A DNA stretch of 44,960 nucleotides from Sulfurimonas sp. GTDB taxonomy: Bacteria > Campylobacterota > Campylobacteria > Campylobacterales > Sulfurimonadaceae. The stretch is taken from NCBI GenBank assembly GCA_027019335.1, contig JALUWV010000067.1:1-44960 (forward strand), written 5' to 3'. Positions 25,704-34,288 of this stretch are shown here, one piece after another. The position numbers and the translations under genes are program-made. The notes beneath the pieces were generated by a model. It was not told the origin of the DNA, searched no databases, and was given only the letters and a program-made list of their open reading frames with translations. Numbering within the stretch: the stretch's first letter is position 1; each line of letters opens with the position of its first letter.

Positions 25704-26540
25704 TTAGTGTGGCATTCTTATGGTCTTGATTGCAATGTTTTGACGTAGTCGAGCAAAATAATCTGCAAGGACACGCTCTCTTTGCGCTTGCATCATTTGG
25801 TTTTTTATCTGTTCTTGCATTGCTTCAAATGAAGTTTCGGTGGTAGATATAATATCTTTGATATAAAAACTCATATACTGTTTTTTCCCATCTGGAAGGA
25901 CTGGAGTAAAGTGGTTGAGTGGTGTTTTTGCAAGTAAATGTGCAAGCTGTGGAGAGATAGCATTGTACTTGAGTGTTTGTTCACTACGTTTAATCTCTGG
26001 TGAATAAAACATTGGATTGTCTATCTTCTCTTGTAATCTTTTTTTATTTAAAGCTTGGTAGATGACGACATCAAAGGCACTAGGATGTTGTAAGTCTGCT
26101 TTATGGAGTGCATAGTACTCTTTCATATCTTCGATTGTTGGCTCAGAAACAGAGGAATAAGCAATGGCCATATAGAGTTTTTGTGTGAGGAGTCTTTGTT
26201 TGATTTTATCTTTGAGTTGTGTAGAACTTAGACCATTGGAGTTGCGTACAGCCGCATAAAATTCGCTGATAGAGAGTTTGTTACGACTAGCTGTTTTGCT
26301 AATCTCATCATAGACTTCTGCATTATCAACATGAATGCCTCTTTCTTTCATTTCTATGGACTCTAGCCTTTGGCGAATAAGCATATCTGAGGCCCTTTTT
26401 GCATCGATATGCAGGGTATGCATTTTCTCTTCTATCTCAAAAAGAGTAATCGCTTGGTCTTTGACAACTATGGCAACACCATCATATATGGCAGCTTGGA
26501 GGAGAGAAACAAAAAGAAGTGGGAGGAGCAGTTTATGCAT
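25704..26540 (-). CDS. SurA-like periplasmic chaperone/peptidyl-prolyl isomerase
   Basis: Predicted periplasmic folding helper for outer-membrane proteins. Residues after the signal peptide (MHKLLLPLLFVSLLQA) form a SurA N-terminal-like domain with IVVKDQAITLFEIEEK. The second half is only distantly like a parvulin domain, and the catalytic residues are not obvious, so chaperone activity is safer than isomerase activity. An in-frame ATG lies at 26552, but the TACAAT at 26561-26556 would place the start of transcription near 26549, downstream of that codon; the ATG at 26540 gives a standard signal peptide and has GGA upstream, so I chose it. It heads the long minus-strand run. Confidence 0.8.
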   Translation of the reverse strand: MHKLLLPLLFVSLLQAAIYDGVAIVVKDQAITLFEIEEKMHTLHIDAKRASDMLIRQRLESIEMKERGIHVDNAEVYDEISKTASRNKLSISEFYAAVRNSNGLSSTQLKDKIKQRLLTQKLYMAIAYSSVSEPTIEDMKEYYALHKADLQHPSAFDVVIYQALNKKRLQEKIDNPMFYSPEIKRSEQTLKYNAISPQLAHLLAKTPLNHFTPVLPDGKKQYMSFYIKDIISTTETSFEAMQEQIKNQMMQAQRERVLADYFARLRQNIAIKTIRMPH

Positions 26541-26555
26541 TGAAATATCCATTTA

Positions 26556-26561
26556 ATTGTA
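26556..26561 (-). promoter_or_regulatory. -10 element for SurA-like gene
   Basis: TACAAT on the minus strand. A start near 26549 excludes the ATG at 26552 from the transcript and supports initiation at 26540, with a leader of about nine bases containing GGA. Confidence 0.45.
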
Positions 26562-26600
26562 TTAGTACACTATTTTACCAGCATTTAACCCAAAATAGCT

Positions 26601-26606
26601 TAAAAT
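26601..26606 (+). promoter_or_regulatory. Possible -10 element for gltX
   Basis: TAAAAT 26 bases before the gltX ATG, in the 92-base gap from the divergent SurA-like gene. The AAAAGG ribosome site lies between it and the start. Confidence 0.4.
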
Positions 26607-26632
26607 TCGGTAATTTTTATAAAAGGCTTCAT

Positions 26633-28021
26633 ATGGTAGTTACTCGTTTCGCACCTTCTCCTACAGGTTATCTTCACATTGGTGGTTTAAGAACAGCACT
26701 TTTTTCGTATCTTTGGGCGAAAAAAAATGGTGGAAAATTTGTCCTTCGTATCGAAGATACAGATAAAGCAAGAAATTCAGAGGCAGCAACAGAGGCTATT
26801 TTAAAAGCATTTGAGTGGTTAGGGCTTGAGGCAGATGGTGAAATTACTTACCAAAGTCAGCGTGACGAGATTTATGCAAAGTACATTACACAACTTCTTG
26901 ATGAGGGTAAGGCATATAAATGTTATATGAGTAAAGAGGAGCTAACAACTTTACGTGAAACACAAATGGCAAATAAAGAGAGAACTCGTTATGATGGTCG
27001 TTATCGTGATTTTGAAGGGACTCCTCCGGAGGGCATTGAACCTGTTATTCGTATCAAAGCCCCTTTGAGTGGTGAAATAGTGGTGAAAGATGGTGTCAAA
27101 GGCGATATCTCATTTCAAGCAGAAGACATTTTAGATGATTTTGTGATTGCACGCGGGGATGGAAGCCCAACATATAACTTTGTAGTTGCTGTAGATGATT
27201 ACTTAATGGGGATAAACGAGGTCATTCGTGGAGATGATCACCTCTCAAATACACCCAAACAAATTGTTGTTTATGAAGCTTTAGGCTTTAATATACCCGC
27301 ATTTTATCATGTTCCTATGATTCATAACGCACAAGGGAAAAAACTCTCCAAACGTGATGGGGCAACCGATGTTATGGCATACAAAGAGATGGGCTATACT
27401 CCTGAGGCACTTCTGAACTTTTTAGTGCGTTTGGGCTGGAGTCATGGTGACCAAGAAATCTTTAGTATGGAAGAGATGCAAAGGCTTTTTGACCCAAAAG
27501 ACATCAACAAATCAGCAAGTATTTATAGTACTGAAAAACTTGATTGGTTGAATGCCCATTACATTAAAAACATGAGTAACACAGAGCTAACAGAGTTACT
27601 CACAAGTTATGATATTGTTTTAACTTCACACGACAAAAAAGAGATTTTACTCGATGCTTTAAAAGAGAGAGCAAAAACTTTAGTCCAACTCGCACAACTC
27701 ATTAAAGAGGTCATTACAACACCTTCTGAGTATGATGCTAAAGCTGTGAAAAAAGCTTTTAAAGGTAATGCCATAGAAATTTTAAATGCTTTTGGTGCCA
27801 AAGTAAGTGCAGCAGAAGAACTGAAATTGCCACATGATTATCATCTACTGATGGAAGCAGTCGTGAATGAGATGGAGATAGGATTTGGTAAAATCGGCAA
27901 CCCTTTACGTGTAGCACTCCTTGGAAAGATGAGTGGACCCGGACTCGATGCTGTTATGGCGATAATAGGTAAAGAGGAGACAATGCTGCGAATCGCAAAT
28001 GCAATCACTGCTTTACAATAG
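26633..28021 (+). CDS. gltX: Glutamyl-tRNA synthetase
   Basis: Charges tRNA with glutamate. The 462 residues are of usual length. The class I HIGH-like motif is YLHIGGLRTA near residues 15-24 and the KMSKS-like motif is KKLSKRDG near 242-249. The reading frame extends upstream to 26519, but only the ATG at 26633 yields the family N-terminus VVTRFAPSPTG and has AAGG before it. Many Campylobacterota carry two GltX paralogues, one specialised for tRNA-Gln; I cannot tell which this is. It stands alone on the plus strand, divergent from the SurA-like gene. Confidence 0.96.
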   Translation: MVVTRFAPSPTGYLHIGGLRTALFSYLWAKKNGGKFVLRIEDTDKARNSEAATEAILKAFEWLGLEADGEITYQSQRDEIYAKYITQLLDEGKAYKCYMSKEELTTLRETQMANKERTRYDGRYRDFEGTPPEGIEPVIRIKAPLSGEIVVKDGVKGDISFQAEDILDDFVIARGDGSPTYNFVVAVDDYLMGINEVIRGDDHLSNTPKQIVVYEALGFNIPAFYHVPMIHNAQGKKLSKRDGATDVMAYKEMGYTPEALLNFLVRLGWSHGDQEIFSMEEMQRLFDPKDINKSASIYSTEKLDWLNAHYIKNMSNTELTELLTSYDIVLTSHDKKEILLDALKERAKTLVQLAQLIKEVITTPSEYDAKAVKKAFKGNAIEILNAFGAKVSAAEELKLPHDYHLLMEAVVNEMEIGFGKIGNPLRVALLGKMSGPGLDAVMAIIGKEETMLRIANAITALQ

Positions 28022-28060
28022 ATGACTTCATTAAAAGTTTTAGAATAAAGGAGAAGTAAA

Positions 28061-28918
28061 ATGCAAAGAAAACTTATAAGCTTTGATTGGGCAATAAAAA
28101 GAATCCTCAGAAGTAAAGCAAACTTTGAGATACTTGAGGGTTTTTTATCTGAACTTTTAAAAGAAGATATAACTATTTTAGAGGTTTTAGAGTCTGAATC
28201 AAATCAAGATTTAAAAAATGATAAGTTTAATCGCCTTGATATAAAAGTAAAAAACCAAAAGCAAGAGATAGTTCTTATAGAAATCCAGTACGATAGAGAG
28301 ATGGACTATCTCCAAAGAATTTTATATGCTTCATCTAAAGCTATTTCAGAACATATGAAAGAGTCTGACTCTTATGCAAAAGTTACTAAAATCATATCCA
28401 TATCTATTTTATATTTTGACTTTGGGGATGGAGATGATTATATCTATAAAGGTACGACTAATTTTATAGGGCTTCATAAGCATACACAACTTAAACTCAA
28501 TGAGAAACAAAAAGAACTTTATAAAGTAGAGAGTGTTGAAAACATCTATCCTGAGTATTATTTGATAAAAATTAGAAACTTCAATGATAATGCAAAAGAT
28601 AGCTTAGATGAATGGATAAACTTTCTCAAAAATGAAGAGATAGCAGATAATCCAAAAGCAAAAGGCTTACTCAAAGCGAAAGAGACTCTTGACTATCTCA
28701 AAATGGATGATGAGGAAAGAGCAGAGTACGAGAGGTATCAAAAATCACTTCATGACCAAGCGAGTGCTTATGAATCTACTTATGTTATTGGTAGTATTGA
28801 AGGTGCAAAAAAAGCAAAATTAGAAATAGCTAAAAAATCACTAGAGCAAGGTTTAGATTTGGAAACTATTAAAATAATCACAGGATTAAGCGATAGAGAA
28901 TTAGAAAACCTAAAATAA
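28061..28918 (+). CDS. Rpn-family (PD-(D/E)XK) nuclease/putative transposase protein
   Basis: Member of the recombination-promoting nuclease family formerly annotated as a transposase. The N-terminal 220 residues have the family layout: FDWAIKRILRSKANFEILEGFL, then the nuclease core with LDIKVKNQKQEIVLIEIQ, supplying the Asp and the E-x-Q variant of the E-x-K motif. The C-terminus carries the family tail ... KSLEQGLDLETIKIITGLS. The 285 residues match. The start follows AAAGGAGAAG. Rpn proteins in E. coli are DNA endonucleases, with variable C-terminal tails, linked to recombination and phage defence; no terminal repeats are visible here, so this is a lone gene and not an insertion sequence. 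Confidence 0.88.
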   Translation: MQRKLISFDWAIKRILRSKANFEILEGFLSELLKEDITILEVLESESNQDLKNDKFNRLDIKVKNQKQEIVLIEIQYDREMDYLQRILYASSKAISEHMKESDSYAKVTKIISISILYFDFGDGDDYIYKGTTNFIGLHKHTQLKLNEKQKELYKVESVENIYPEYYLIKIRNFNDNAKDSLDEWINFLKNEEIADNPKAKGLLKAKETLDYLKMDDEERAEYERYQKSLHDQASAYESTYVIGSIEGAKKAKLEIAKKSLEQGLDLETIKIITGLSDRELENLK

Positions 28919-28926
28919 AAGAGCCA

Positions 28927-28955
28927 TTGAACTTGTTCTTTTAAATCGCTATAAT
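28927..28955 (+). promoter_or_regulatory. Sigma-70 promoter giving leaderless ABC transporter mRNA
   Basis: TTGAAC at 28927-28932, a 17-base spacer, and TATAAT at 28950-28955. Six bases separate the hexamer from the ATG at 28962, so the predicted first transcribed base is the A of the start codon. No ribosome site is present. Confidence 0.7.
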
Positions 28956-28961
28956 TGGCTT

Positions 28962-30734
28962 ATGAAAACGAAGCCAATTACCCTCAAAACAATCTACACT
29001 CTTGTCCTTGATAAGAAGCCTACTCTTATTTATGGACAAATCATTACTCTTCTTGCCATTCTTGTGAGTGTGCCTATTCCTATGATGTTGCCTATTATGG
29101 TTGATGAAGTCTTACTTGATAAACCTGCTTCTGTTGTTGGATTTATCAATGCAACACTTGGGGCGGGGAGTACTTTTTATTATGTTGCTATTGTAGCACT
29201 CTCTGTTATCTTTTTACGTTTTTTATACTACGGACTTGGTGTAATGACGACAAAGATTTTCACCGCTATCTCAAAGTATGTTACGTTTATGATTCGTTCT
29301 CGTGTAATTAAACATTTGCAAAAGAGTTCGATGAATGCTTATGAAACACTTGGAAGCGGAGCGATAACAGCAAATCTCATTACAGACATCAATACCCTCG
29401 ATACTTTCATCATGAGTAGTGCTTCGCGTTTTGTGGCATCGGCTTTAACCCTTGTAGCTGTAGGGATTGTCTTGATTATGATAAATCCTTACTTAGGTGT
29501 ACTCATTCTTTTCATACAGCCTACTATCATGCTTTTAAGTAAAAAGATGTCGGCTCGTGTTGGAGGACTTAAAAAAGAAGAGAATGAAGCCATTGCCGAA
29601 TTTCAAGAGGATATAGGGGAGACTTTAGAGCTTTACGGACAGATTAAAGCAAGTAACAAAGAGGCTTACTTTTTTGACAAAGCTATTGCACAAGCAAAAA
29701 AAATTCAAACTACTTCCAATGCTTATAATTATAAAAGTGTCGCTTATGAAAAACTCTCGTACACTATCTTTTTGAGTGTCTTTGAAATCATCCGTGCTTC
29801 GGGACTCCTTCTTGTGGCTTATAGCGACTTGAGTATCGGGATGATGTTTGCGATGTTTGGGTATATCTGGTTTCTTATGACTCCAGTACAAGACTTGTTA
29901 TCGATGCAGTACAGCTATGCAGCAGCAAATGCAGCACTCAAACGTATCAACAAAGTCCTTACTCTCAAACTTGAAGTAAGTGGCATAGAAAAACTTGATA
30001 CTCAAGATGTTAATATTCGTGTAGAAAATCTTTCTTTTTCGTATCCAACAGGTGAAAAAGAAGTTTTAAAAGAGATTAGTTTAGAGATAAAAGCAGGCTC
30101 AAAAATAGCACTCATAGGGGCAAGTGGCAGTGGAAAAACAACCTTAGCACAGATTCTCTCAGGATTTTATGAAAAGAGTGCAGGGGAGCTATTTTATAAT
30201 GAGCAATGCATTGAATCATTAGACAAGTCCTCTTTGCGCAATCAAATCTTCTTAGTTTTACAGATGCCAATTTTGTTTAATGAAAGTCTGCGTTTTAATC
30301 TCAGTATGGGTGATGAAAATATAGAAGATGAAGATATAAAAATAGCCTTGGAGATAGCACAGCTCGGCGATATGCTCGAAGGTATGAGTAAGGGACTTGA
30401 CACGATAGTTGGACACCACGGTATTCGCCTCTCAGGAGGACAGAGACAGCGTTTAAGCATCGCTAGAATGTTACTCTCACATCCAAGTGTCATTATCTTT
30501 GACGAGTCTACATCAGCCCTTGATGTACATACAGAAGCAAAACTATTCTCGACTATTACACCACTTTTACAAGAAAAAACTGTCATTACCATTGCGCATC
30601 GTTTAAGTACAGTCAAAAATGCAGATATGATTTATGTTTTAGATGAAGGAAAAATTGTGCAACGTGGAACACATAAAGAACTTGAACTTGAAGAGGGACA
30701 CTATAACGAGTTTGTAAAACAGCAGCTTATTTAA
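28962..30734 (+). CDS. ABC exporter, fused membrane and ATPase domains
   Basis: MsbA-like half-transporter of 590 residues expected to work as a homodimer in the inner membrane. Residues about 20-310 hold the six-helix membrane domain. The ATPase has Walker A GASGSGKTT near 386, signature LSGGQRQR near 490 and Walker B VIIFDEST near 509-516, with the H-loop in TIAHRLS. The substrate is unknown; lipid and peptide exporters share this form. The start is supported by a promoter placed so that the mRNA would be leaderless. Its stop codon shares TTAA (30731-30734) with the convergent HepT gene. Confidence 0.93.
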   Translation: MKTKPITLKTIYTLVLDKKPTLIYGQIITLLAILVSVPIPMMLPIMVDEVLLDKPASVVGFINATLGAGSTFYYVAIVALSVIFLRFLYYGLGVMTTKIFTAISKYVTFMIRSRVIKHLQKSSMNAYETLGSGAITANLITDINTLDTFIMSSASRFVASALTLVAVGIVLIMINPYLGVLILFIQPTIMLLSKKMSARVGGLKKEENEAIAEFQEDIGETLELYGQIKASNKEAYFFDKAIAQAKKIQTTSNAYNYKSVAYEKLSYTIFLSVFEIIRASGLLLVAYSDLSIGMMFAMFGYIWFLMTPVQDLLSMQYSYAAANAALKRINKVLTLKLEVSGIEKLDTQDVNIRVENLSFSYPTGEKEVLKEISLEIKAGSKIALIGASGSGKTTLAQILSGFYEKSAGELFYNEQCIESLDKSSLRNQIFLVLQMPILFNESLRFNLSMGDENIEDEDIKIALEIAQLGDMLEGMSKGLDTIVGHHGIRLSGGQRQRLSIARMLLSHPSVIIFDESTSALDVHTEAKLFSTITPLLQEKTVITIAHRLSTVKNADMIYVLDEGKIVQRGTHKELELEEGHYNEFVKQQLI

Positions 30735-31105
30735 TCTTGTAAATCTTGAAGTATTTTTTCTATAGTAGATTTTAATGTAGGTAATTTTTCATCACATACA
30801 TAATGGATTTCTTGTGCATCTAAATCAAAGTAGTGATGAGAAATAATATCTCGAATTCCTTTTGCACCCTTCCAATCTATTTGAGGATATTTTTTCAAAA
30901 GTCTATTATTTGTGATTTTATCTATATTTTTAAGACTTTCTCCTATTGCGATTAGCTTCATACAGATTGAATCTAATTTTTCCATTCCCTCGGGAGAGTC
31001 AAGAAAAAAATCACTACTATCTACTACCTCAAATCTTGTAAGAACAGTATTAGTCGCATCTAAAATTTGCTCCAGTAGTTCATGAATTAGTGATTTATCA
31101 TACAT
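30731..31105 (-). CDS. hepT: HepT-family toxin (DUF86, HEPN)
   Basis: HEPN-domain protein of 124 residues. The family motif R-x4-H-x-Y is intact at R85, H90 and Y92 (RDIISHHY). In characterised systems HepT is an RNase-like toxin, or a target, that the partner MntA inactivates by transferring AMP to the motif tyrosine. The gene overlaps the upstream mntA by 8 bases and ends inside a TTAA shared with the convergent ABC exporter gene. All the residues needed for MntA-type control are present, so the pair is probably functional. Confidence 0.88.
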   Translation of the reverse strand: MYDKSLIHELLEQILDATNTVLTRFEVVDSSDFFLDSPEGMEKLDSICMKLIAIGESLKNIDKITNNRLLKKYPQIDWKGAKGIRDIISHHYFDLDAQEIHYVCDEKLPTLKSTIEKILQDLQD

Positions 31106-31388
31106 AAATAGCTTCTTTATCTATTCTTTTTTTAAGATAAGGATTCATTCTCTTTCTTAGTCTTACAATATCTACACTTTTATGAAAAAGATTTTGAAGT
31201 TCTTCTTTAATGTGAACGAGCATAAATAAATCAGGAGTTTTTGTTTTTATACAAATATCAACATCACTTGAATCTGTTGCTTCATTACGAGCGACTGAAC
31301 CAAATATACCAATATTTTCGATACCATATTTCTCAAGATTATTTTGTTTATATTGTGCTAATAGACTTAAAATATAATTACGATTCAC
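31098..31388 (-). CDS. mntA: MntA-family nucleotidyltransferase antitoxin
   Basis: Minimal nucleotidyltransferase of 96 residues with the exact G-S-x10-D-x-D motif: G30, S31, D42 and D44 (GSVARNEATDSSDVDI). In the MntA/HepT systems described this enzyme adds AMP to the HepT tyrosine. The order (antitoxin first, toxin second) and the 8-base overlap are typical. The ATG follows AAGGGG. The pair sits between the bc1 operon and the ABC exporter, and toxin-antitoxin modules of this kind often travel between genomes. Confidence 0.88.
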   Translation of the reverse strand: MNRNYILSLLAQYKQNNLEKYGIENIGIFGSVARNEATDSSDVDICIKTKTPDLFMLVHIKEELQNLFHKSVDIVRLRKRMNPYLKKRIDKEAIYV

Positions 31389-31447
31389 AGTAACCCCTTA
31401 ATGTTTTTTCGATAATTTTAAATTATGAAATGTGTGTTAAAAGAGTT

Positions 31448-31471
31448 CTAGAGAGTCTTACAACTCCCTAG
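31448..31471 (-). terminator. Terminator-like hairpin after the pet operon
   Basis: On the minus strand CTAGGGAGT-N6-ACTCTCTAG forms a nine-pair stem with one G-U pair just after the petC stop, followed by CTCTTTTAA. The T-run is short, so termination may be partial. It would separate the bc1 operon from mntA/hepT. Confidence 0.6.
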
Positions 31472-31481
31472 CGAGAAGAGA

Positions 31482-32426
31482 TTAGTGTAAATCTCTCCAT
31501 ACTTGTTTTTTCCAAAGAAGTGCAAAGATTGCAAAGATAACGATGAAAATCATTACATTTCTACCAACACTTTCTCTCTCATGACGTTTTGCATCGCCTG
31601 AGTCCTCAAGATACTCTATCACTTTATCAGCAGCTTCTGCATTGACACCTACACGAGGCATTGCAGTTCCTTTGAGATAGTTCTGAGGGTTTTCTACAAA
31701 TGTTTTGATGTAGTGTTCACCACGAGAACGGATATAGATACTTAAATCAGGTGGTAATTTTCCTAAGTATTTTGTTAAAGAATCTTGATAATTAAGTACA
31801 TTAGTCTCAAATGCTAACTCATCTTGTTTTCTTTTAAACATAGGTTTTTCACCAATTTGAGTCCATTTTACATAATGGTCTGCATGACATCTTCCACACG
31901 CTGTTTCAAAAGCGATAGTTGGTGTTAATTTGTCTTTACTTACAGCAATAGATTGTAAGTAAGCGACCATATCAGCTATCTCTTGGTTGATGTCTCCACC
32001 CGCACCATAAAATGGAGGCATAGGGTGCATTTGCCCTTTACTTGCATCAAATTTATGTTCTACCATAAGTGCATGTGCAGGGTTTTTGATAAGGCTTCCT
32101 AAGAATTTTGCATCAAAAACAGCCCCTGCATTACTTAAATCTGGTGGATTCACACCATAAGCAGCTGCGCTGCTCACTGCATCCATAGGTGCAGGAACAT
32201 TTGCCGACTTAATAGCGTGACAGCCAGTACAAGCACCAGCTCCCATAACTAAAGCTTCACCACGAGCCGCATCACCTTTTGGGATGCTTGGTAAATCTTT
32301 GTATGCAAAGCCTTCACTTTCAAAATGTTTATGCATTTGATGGTGTGCAAATGGTTCAACAAGATAGTATGTCAATAGTGTAAAAAATACAATTACGACT
32401 AATATTAATGGTTCTTTATTTTTCAT
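31482..32426 (-). CDS. petC: bc1 complex diheme cytochrome c subunit
   Basis: Electron-output subunit of the quinol-cytochrome c reductase. It differs from classical cytochrome c1: it has two heme sites, CTGCH at 66-70 and CGRCH at 177-181, as is standard in Campylobacterota. A membrane segment lies at the N-terminus (about 7-24) and another at the C-terminus (about 288-306), so the protein is anchored with the heme domains in the periplasm. The 314 residues match. The gene lies 9 bases after petB. It would pass electrons from the Rieske protein to soluble cytochromes, the same pool that SoxD and the peroxidase use. Confidence 0.92.
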   Translation of the reverse strand: MKNKEPLILVVIVFFTLLTYYLVEPFAHHQMHKHFESEGFAYKDLPSIPKGDAARGEALVMGAGACTGCHAIKSANVPAPMDAVSSAAAYGVNPPDLSNAGAVFDAKFLGSLIKNPAHALMVEHKFDASKGQMHPMPPFYGAGGDINQEIADMVAYLQSIAVSKDKLTPTIAFETACGRCHADHYVKWTQIGEKPMFKRKQDELAFETNVLNYQDSLTKYLGKLPPDLSIYIRSRGEHYIKTFVENPQNYLKGTAMPRVGVNAEAADKVIEYLEDSGDAKRHERESVGRNVMIFIVIFAIFALLWKKQVWRDLH

Positions 32427-32435
32427 ATCTTCTCC

Positions 32436-33650
32436 TTATACCTTTTTTTCCATTTTTGTGATAAATGGAAGTGCTATCCATAAACCGATAAATGTTAATG
32501 CTGCGTAAAATCCAATCGTTCCAAAAGGTTCAACAGGAGGAACTTTTCCCATAGCTGTTAAGATAATCATATCTATAAGCATCGCCCAGAACCAGTACTT
32601 GAAAAGACCACGGCGTGATGCTGGAACTGTATTTGGGCTTTTATCCAAGAAAGGAAGCGCAAAAAAGATAACTTGAGCAAATGCAAAGGCTATAAGACCA
32701 ATATTGGTTGAGAACGGACGTAAAATCTCATAAGACCATAAAAAGTACCATTCTGGGTAAATATGTGTTGGTGTTTTGAGTCCATTTGCAGGGTCAAAGT
32801 TCACAGGATCCATTGCGAAACCATAGTTGTAAAAAACAAGATAGAAGAAGAATACTAAGTAAACACCCACAACCATCATATCTTTTGCCATAAAGTCATT
32901 TGCAAAACGGATAACTTTACTACCTGCTTTGTCGCCAGCTAAGTATTTTTTAGCTTCAGCATCGAAATCAATTTCTTCACCATCTTGATTGTTTACATGA
33001 GGAATACGAAGCGCCCCAAAGTGAAGACCGATAAGACCTATAATTGCTAAAGGAATAAGAAGAACATGCAACATAAAGAAACGGTTTAAGAATGCTTGTG
33101 CAGGAACATAATCCCCACGAATCCATTCAACTAAACCATCAGCATGTAAACTACCACCACTAAATAGGTTTGTAATAACCATTCCAGCCCAGTAAGACAT
33201 TTGCCCCCATGGTAGCATATATCCTGAAAATGCTTCTGCTGAAAATGCAACAAAAAGAAGCATACCAGAGATCCAAATCATCTCACGACCCTTCTTGTAA
33301 GAACCATAATAGATACCTGTAAACATATGAATATAAATGATAAGGAAAACAACAGATGCCGCAACACCATGAACATGTCTCCATAACCAACCAAAATCAA
33401 CTTCACTCATGATAGTATAATTTACACTATCAAATGCTAAGTTTACATTTGGTTGATAATACATAAGTAAAAATATTCCCGAAACGAGAAGAAGTGCGAA
33501 GGTGACTACTAAAATCATACCCATTGCCCATAAAAAATTGATGTTTTTCGGAATCCAATATTCCGACATCATCACTTTTTCAACTTTTTCAACTGCTAAA
33601 CGTTGGTTTAACCAATCTTTAACACTTGTTGCTTTTGTAAAATGTGCCAT
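32436..33650 (-). CDS. petB: Cytochrome b of the bc1 complex
   Basis: Membrane subunit with eight helices, carrying two b hemes and the quinol sites. The 404 residues are full length. Heme-binding histidine pairs are visible in WRHVHGVAASVVFLIIYIHMF (first helix pair) and LHVLLIP ... LHFG. The quinol-oxidation motif appears as YPEWYFLWSYEILRP near 290-304. It lies 12 bases after the Rieske gene and 9 before petC, so the three genes form one operon. Confidence 0.95.
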   Translation of the reverse strand: MAHFTKATSVKDWLNQRLAVEKVEKVMMSEYWIPKNINFLWAMGMILVVTFALLLVSGIFLLMYYQPNVNLAFDSVNYTIMSEVDFGWLWRHVHGVAASVVFLIIYIHMFTGIYYGSYKKGREMIWISGMLLFVAFSAEAFSGYMLPWGQMSYWAGMVITNLFSGGSLHADGLVEWIRGDYVPAQAFLNRFFMLHVLLIPLAIIGLIGLHFGALRIPHVNNQDGEEIDFDAEAKKYLAGDKAGSKVIRFANDFMAKDMMVVGVYLVFFFYLVFYNYGFAMDPVNFDPANGLKTPTHIYPEWYFLWSYEILRPFSTNIGLIAFAFAQVIFFALPFLDKSPNTVPASRRGLFKYWFWAMLIDMIILTAMGKVPPVEPFGTIGFYAALTFIGLWIALPFITKMEKKV

Positions 33651-33662
33651 TATTTTCCTTTA

Positions 33663-34223
33663 TTAAAGTGTTATACCTGTTTCTTTCATCTTTTTGTACT
33701 CAGGACCTTCTTCACCTAAAACCAATTTCATTCCATCTATTTTAAATGGAGGAATATCAAGTCCACGTGGTGGCGGAGATTTTTTGACCATAGCTGTATC
33801 ATCATACATACCACCATGACAAGCACATAAAAAGTCTTTTGTTTCTGGACGGTATCCTGGGATACAACCAAGGTGTGTACAAAGTCCAATACAAACGAGA
33901 TAATGTGCATCACCTATTTTGATAAGTCTTTTTTTATCCATTCCTGCAGTTGTTTTTCCAGTGATTTGGCTTATGTTCTTATTTTCAGTGTCTAACATCT
34001 CTTGAGACTGCTTTAAAACAAAGATAGGTTTCCCTCTCCATTTTTCCACAACAAGTTCATTCTCTTTGTATGCGGACATATCAAGAGTTGTAAATCCAGC
34101 TGCTTTAACACTTGGGAGAGGATCCCAAGTTTTTTTCATGGCATAAAGTGCGCCAACCGCACCCACACCAGCAACAGCACCAAATGCTTTACCCATAAAA
34201 CCTCTACGGCTACTATTTTTCAT
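33663..34223 (-). CDS. petA: Rieske iron-sulfur subunit of the bc1 complex
   Basis: Carries the [2Fe-2S] cluster that takes the first electron from quinol. Cluster ligands are C115 and H117 in CTHLGC and C133 and H136 in CACHGG; C120 and C135 would form the usual disulfide. A Tat signal is present with R6-R7 in SSRRGFMGKA and a glycine-alanine membrane helix to about residue 30, which probably stays as the anchor. The 186 residues match. It is the first gene of the operon and has a clear -10 element upstream. Confidence 0.95.
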   Translation of the reverse strand: MKNSSRRGFMGKAFGAVAGVGAVGALYAMKKTWDPLPSVKAAGFTTLDMSAYKENELVVEKWRGKPIFVLKQSQEMLDTENKNISQITGKTTAGMDKKRLIKIGDAHYLVCIGLCTHLGCIPGYRPETKDFLCACHGGMYDDTAMVKKSPPPRGLDIPPFKIDGMKLVLGEEGPEYKKMKETGITL

Positions 34224-34262
34224 TTTCTCTCACTTTAAGGTGAATTTTTATAAATCTATCAA

Positions 34263-34268
34263 ATTATA
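34263..34268 (-). promoter_or_regulatory. -10 element for petABC
   Basis: TATAAT on the minus strand within TTATATAATTTG, 39 bases before the petA ATG. The expected leader is about 33 bases and ends in GAGAG before the start codon. Confidence 0.65.
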
Positions 34269-34288
34269 TAACAATTCGCATTCAAGTA

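Noticed and set aside
25704..26552. ATG at 26552 as start of the SurA-like gene
   Set aside because: It lies between the -10 and the predicted start of transcription, and the ATG at 26540 gives a better signal peptide.
26519..26632. N-terminal extension of gltX
   Set aside because: The added residues do not belong to the family, overlap the divergent SurA-like gene, and lack a ribosome site; the ATG at 26633 gives the standard N-terminus.
28061..28918. Insertion sequence carrying the Rpn 'transposase'
   Set aside because: No terminal inverted repeats or target duplications are visible and Rpn proteins are nucleases, not DDE transposases.
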